64,000 bases of DNA from Candidatus Aminicenantes bacterium (GTDB lineage Bacteria; Acidobacteriota; Aminicenantia; Aminicenantales; UBA4085), in the NCBI GenBank assembly GCA_026393855.1, contig JAPKZJ010000087.1, forward strand, positions 17,028-81,027. The letters are read 5' to 3'. The notes under the pieces are model-generated. The model made no database searches, had not been told where the DNA came from, and saw only the letters and a program-made list of their open reading frames with translations. How positions within the stretch are numbered: position 1 is the first letter of the stretch; each line of letters starts with the position of its first letter. Positions 60,746-64,000 of this stretch are shown here, one piece after another. A program made the position numbers and the translations under genes.

Positions 60746-61573
60746 TTACTTGTTCCTCCGTCTGACGATAAAGACCCGGGTCCGCTTGTTGCGGCGAGTC
60801 TTGAAGCCCTTGGTCGGGATGCCCTCGGGCGACACCGGGTGCCGTCCGCCCTTGGCCTTGCCCTCGCCGCCGCCATGCGGGTGGTCGATCGGGTTCATGG
60901 CCGTGCCCCGGACGTGGGGCCGCCAGCCGCGCCACCGGGTCCGCCCGGCCTTGCCGATGCTGACGTTCTGGTGGTCGAGGTTGCCGACCTGGCCGATGCT
61001 GGCCCGGCAGTCCAGCCCGATCTTGCGGATCTCGCTGGAGGGCAGCCGAACCTGGGCGAAATCGCCCTCTTTGGCCAGGATCTGGGCCCCGGCGCCGGCC
61101 GTCCGGCACATCTGGCCGCCGGCGTTCTTGTGCAGCTCGATGTTGTGGATGAGCGTGCCCAGGGGGATGTGGCGCAGCCGGGTGGCGTTGCCGGGGACGA
61201 TGTCGACGACCCCGTCCGAGGCCAGGACGGCCTGCCCGGGCTTGAGGTCCTTGGGGGCCAGGATGTAGCGCTTCTCGCCGTCCTTGTACTTGATCAGGGC
61301 GATGAAAGCGGAGCGGTTGGGGTCGTACTCCATGGTCTCGACGACACCGGGGATCTCCAGCTTGTCGCGCTTGAAGTCGATCTGCCGGTACATGCGCTTG
61401 TTGCCGCCGCCGCGATGGCGGGTCGACAGGTGGCCCTTGTTGTTGCGGCCGCCGGACTTGGGCCGGGGCTCGAGGAGCGGCTTGTGCGGCCGGTCGCCCG
61501 TCAGCTCCTCGTAGGTCAGGGTCGTCCGATGGCGGAGCCCCGCGGTGAGAGGCCGGAAGGTTTTGATGCCCAT
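60746..61573 (-). CDS. rplB: 50S ribosomal protein uL2
   Basis: 275 aa, normal length. [86 protein letters not shown] and the C-terminal [29 protein letters not shown]. It is essential for subunit association and near the peptidyl-transferase centre. Confidence 0.98.
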   Translation of the reverse strand: MGIKTFRPLTAGLRHRTTLTYEELTGDRPHKPLLEPRPKSGGRNNKGHLSTRHRGGGNKRMYRQIDFKRDKLEIPGVVETMEYDPNRSAFIALIKYKDGEKRYILAPKDLKPGQAVLASDGVVDIVPGNATRLRHIPLGTLIHNIELHKNAGGQMCRTAGAGAQILAKEGDFAQVRLPSSEIRKIGLDCRASIGQVGNLDHQNVSIGKAGRTRWRGWRPHVRGTAMNPIDHPHGGGEGKAKGGRHPVSPEGIPTKGFKTRRNKRTRVFIVRRRNK

Positions 61574-61574
61574 G

Positions 61575-61871
61575 TTACATCGCCTCGAAGTATTCGATCA
61601 TTTTCTCGCCGGCCTTCAGCCGGACGATGGCTTTCTTCCAATCCTTGGTGTGGCCGGAACTGCGGCCGACCCGGCGCTCCTTGCCGCCCTTGATCTGGGT
61701 GTGGACGCTTTCGACCTTGACCTTGAAGAGCTGCTCGACGGCCTTCTTGATCTCGGACTTGTTGGCGCCCAGGGTCACCTCGAAGCAGACTTCGCGGTGC
61801 TTGTCCCGCAGGGTCGTGCTCTTTTCGGTGATCACGGGCCGCAGGATGATCTTGGTGGGGTCCATGCTCAT
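61575..61871 (-). CDS. rplW: 50S ribosomal protein uL23
   Basis: 98 aa from ATG 61871, which gives an ATGA overlap with the rplD stop; ATG 61877 would add two residues. [55 protein letters not shown] is typical. It sits at the tunnel exit and binds trigger factor. Confidence 0.96.
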   Translation of the reverse strand: MSMDPTKIILRPVITEKSTTLRDKHREVCFEVTLGANKSEIKKAVEQLFKVKVESVHTQIKGGKERRVGRSSGHTKDWKKAIVRLKAGEKMIEYFEAM

Positions 61872-62488
61872 TTCCATCTCTCCACGAGGAACTCGAAAGC
61901 CTGCCGGCTCAAAACCAGCCAGGGGAAGGCTAGGACGTCGTGCGTGTTCACGGTCCGCCAGTCGACGGCCTTGACCTTGGGGATGTTCCGCGTCGCGGCG
62001 AAGAGGGCCGCGTTCTCGCGGACGTCGACGACCAGGGCCGATCCGACCTTGAGCCCCAGGAGCAGGGCGGCGGCTTCCTTGGTCTTGGCCGTGGCCAGCT
62101 TGAGATCCTCGACGATGAGGAACCGGCCGTCGGCCATCTTGGCCGCCAGGGCCGAGCGCAGGGCCTGGGACTTGGCCGCCTTGGGCAGCCGGACGTCGTA
62201 GTCCTTCGGCCGCGGGCCGAAAGTGGTGCCGCCCTTCCGCCAGATGGGGCTGCGGGTGGCGCCGGCCCGAGCCCGGCCCGTGCCCTTCTGCCGCCAGGGC
62301 TTGCGGTTGGAGCCGCTGACTTCGGCCCGGGTCTTGGTCGAGACGGTGCCGCGGCGCTGGTTGGTCAAATGGGTCACCACCGCCTCGTAGATCAGGTGCT
62401 GGTGAATCGGGGCCTCGAAGACCCCGGCCGGGAGCTCCAGCTCCGCCTTGATGTTGCCTTTGTGGTCCAGTACGTTGGTTTTGGCCAT
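61868..62488 (-). CDS. rplD: 50S ribosomal protein uL4
   Basis: 206 aa. The rRNA-binding loop QRRGTVSTKTRAEVSGSNRKPWRQKGTGRARAGATRSPIWRKGGTTFGPRPKDYD is intact, followed by the globular KALRSALA-type domain. Part of the tunnel wall; in some bacteria it autoregulates the S10 operon. The 11-bp gap to rplC contains a GAGAAT site. Confidence 0.97.
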   Translation of the reverse strand: MAKTNVLDHKGNIKAELELPAGVFEAPIHQHLIYEAVVTHLTNQRRGTVSTKTRAEVSGSNRKPWRQKGTGRARAGATRSPIWRKGGTTFGPRPKDYDVRLPKAAKSQALRSALAAKMADGRFLIVEDLKLATAKTKEAAALLLGLKVGSALVVDVRENAALFAATRNIPKVKAVDWRTVNTHDVLAFPWLVLSRQAFEFLVERWK

Positions 62489-62499
62489 GGGATTCTCGC

Positions 62500-63117
62500 T
62501 TAGGCCTTGACGATCACGACGTACGTTCCGTTGGCCCCGGGCACCGCCCCCTCGATCATCAGGAGGTTGTTGGCCCGGTCGGTCTCGAAGATCCGCAGGT
62601 TGCGGACCGTTACCTTGTCGGCGCCCATCCGACCGCCCATCCGCAGGCCTTTGACGACCCGGGAGGGGTAGGAAGAGGCGCCGATCGATCCGGGCGCCCG
62701 GTGGAACATCGAGCCGTGGGCCCCGCCGCCGCCTTTGAAATGATGCCGCTTAACGACGCCCTGGAAGCCCTTGCCCTTGCTGACGCCCGTGACGTGGACT
62801 TTCTGGCCGGCTTCGAACATGTCGCAGAAGACCTGATCGCCTTCCTTGGCCTCGCCCTTGACGGGAAACTCCCGCAGGACGCGAAGGACCGGAGAGCCGG
62901 ACTTCAGGAAATGGCCCTGCAGAGCCTTGGAGGGCTTGCGGGCCGGCTTGGCCTCGACCAGGCCCATCTGGAGGGCGTCGTAGCCGTCCTTGGCCTTGGT
63001 CTTCCTTTGGATCACCGTGCACGGCCCGGCCAGGATCACCGTCAGGGGAACGGCGTTCCCCGCGGCGTCGAAGGCCTGGGTCATGCCCACTTTCTTGCCG
63101 ATCAATCCGTCGACCAT
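62500..63117 (-). CDS. rplC: 50S ribosomal protein uL3
   Basis: 205 aa. [81 protein letters not shown] and a normal C-terminus. It is one of the first 50S assembly proteins, reaching the peptidyl-transferase centre. 3 bp from rpsJ. Confidence 0.98.
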   Translation of the reverse strand: MVDGLIGKKVGMTQAFDAAGNAVPLTVILAGPCTVIQRKTKAKDGYDALQMGLVEAKPARKPSKALQGHFLKSGSPVLRVLREFPVKGEAKEGDQVFCDMFEAGQKVHVTGVSKGKGFQGVVKRHHFKGGGGAHGSMFHRAPGSIGASSYPSRVVKGLRMGGRMGADKVTVRNLRIFETDRANNLLMIEGAVPGANGTYVVIVKA

Positions 63118-63120
63118 CGC

Positions 63121-63438
<318 letters not shown>

Positions 63439-63508
63439 GGCCACTTTCCTTGATGTATTTCAGCGGGGCCACATACTTGGTTCGTGGACCCCTTGGGTTT
63501 CGTCCATC

Positions 63509-64000
63509 CTACTCCAGGATCTCCGTGACCGTGCCGGCGCCGACGGTTCGTCCGCCCTCGCGGATGGCGAACCGCAGCCCCTTCTCCATGGCCACGTCCG
63601 AGATCAGGGTGATCTCCAGGTTCACGTTGTCGCCCGGCATGACCATTTCGACGCCGGCGGGCAGCTTGGCGTCGCCCGTCACGTCCGTCGTCCGGAAGAA
63701 GAACTGCGGCCGGTAGCCCGTGAAGAACGGCGTGTGCCGCCCGCCCTCTTCCTTGGTCAGCGCGACCACGGTGGCGTTGAACTTGTGGTGCGGCGTGATC
63801 GAGCCCGGCTTGGCCAGCACCTGGCCCCGCTCGACATCGGTCTTGCCGATGCCCCGCAGCAGGCACCCGATGTTGTCCCCGGCCTGAGCCTGGTCCAACA
63901 GCTTCCGGAACATCTCCACCCCCGTGACGATCGACTTGCGCGTCTCGGCGAACCCGACGATCTCGATCTCGTCGCCCACCTTGACCACACCCCGATCCAC
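63509..64000 (-). CDS. tuf: Elongation factor Tu, C-terminal part (5' end outside window)
   Basis: 163 residues of domains 2 and 3 up to the TAG stop at 63509-63511. [80 protein letters not shown] and the final [20 protein letters not shown] leave no doubt. The GTPase domain is cut off. EF-Tu carries aminoacyl-tRNA to the ribosome. Its place ahead of rpsJ is the usual str-to-S10 order. Confidence 0.98.
   Translation of the reverse strand: MDRGVVKVGDEIEIVGFAETRKSIVTGVEMFRKLLDQAQAGDNIGCLLRGIGKTDVERGQVLAKPGSITPHHKFNATVVALTKEEGGRHTPFFTGYRPQFFFRTTDVTGDAKLPAGVEMVMPGDNVNLEITLISDVAMEKGLRFAIREGGRTVGAGTVTEILE

Noticed and set aside
63439..63508. Separate promoter for the S10 cluster between tuf and rpsJ
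   Set aside because: No -35/-10 pair with acceptable spacing seen on the minus strand.

Overview
The window is GC-rich bacterial DNA, roughly two thirds G+C by eye, densely packed with genes. The cell is a diderm. Evidence for this is several lipoproteins, an LysM-containing MltD-type transglycosylase, an outer-membrane beta-barrel protein and many Sec/Tat-exported hydrolases. The mix of a Tricorn-type protease, a DUF4838 glycosidase-like protein, a GH109-type oxidoreductase, PD40 propellers and PAS-rich kinases suggests Acidobacteriota or candidate phylum Aminicenantes. That placement is inference from gene content; no 16S gene is present.

Layout. 1-4823: 3' end of a GMC oxidoreductase, then a minus-strand signalling operon (membrane histidine kinase, single-domain response regulator, REC-PAS-kinase). 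4976-16692: exported DUF4838 protein, MFS transporter, ruvA-ruvB, methyltransferase, queA, a GRAM-like protein, GH109-like oxidoreductase, PD40 propeller, YgjP-type metallopeptidase. 16836-25585: diguanylate cyclase, acyl-CoA synthetase, papain-like protease, small lipoprotein coupled to an MtaA-like methyltransferase, M48 protease, an orphan. 25678-34985: Tricorn-like protease, 7TM histidine kinase, and an mtnP / PfkB kinase / tryptophanase operon. 35108-48331: larC (frameshifted), folE, metG, HD-GYP phosphodiesterase, tsaC-type gene, beta-barrel protein, LEA-like protein, cca-type nucleotidyltransferase, galE, MltD-like protein, orphan. 48332-64000: one continuous minus-strand S10-spc-alpha supercluster from tuf (cut by the window edge) to rplQ, ending in a strong intrinsic terminator. 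It includes infA, map, adk, secY, rpoA and a 37-codon rpmJ.

Regulation visible by eye. About twenty sigma70-like promoters fit well upstream of transcription units. Several genes (MFS, ruvA, the 113-aa orphan, the MltD-like gene, the 151-aa orphan, possibly HD-GYP) have the -10 box only 6-9 nt before the start codon and no Shine-Dalgarno, so their mRNAs are probably leaderless. Four other genes (queA, YgjP, the beta-barrel gene, the first histidine kinase) are preceded by a short ORF whose stop overlaps or abuts the main start. The beta-barrel gene also has a near-consensus sigma54 element.

Structure beyond genes. A dispersed intergenic repeat family is present at 23414-23633, 40498-40786, 43327-43386 and 47889-48094. 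The 40498-40786 copy has imperfect terminal inverted repeats of about 70-80 bp around a conserved core. A separate three-hairpin element lies at 10420-10543. I found no CRISPR array, tRNA, rRNA or intact insertion sequence.
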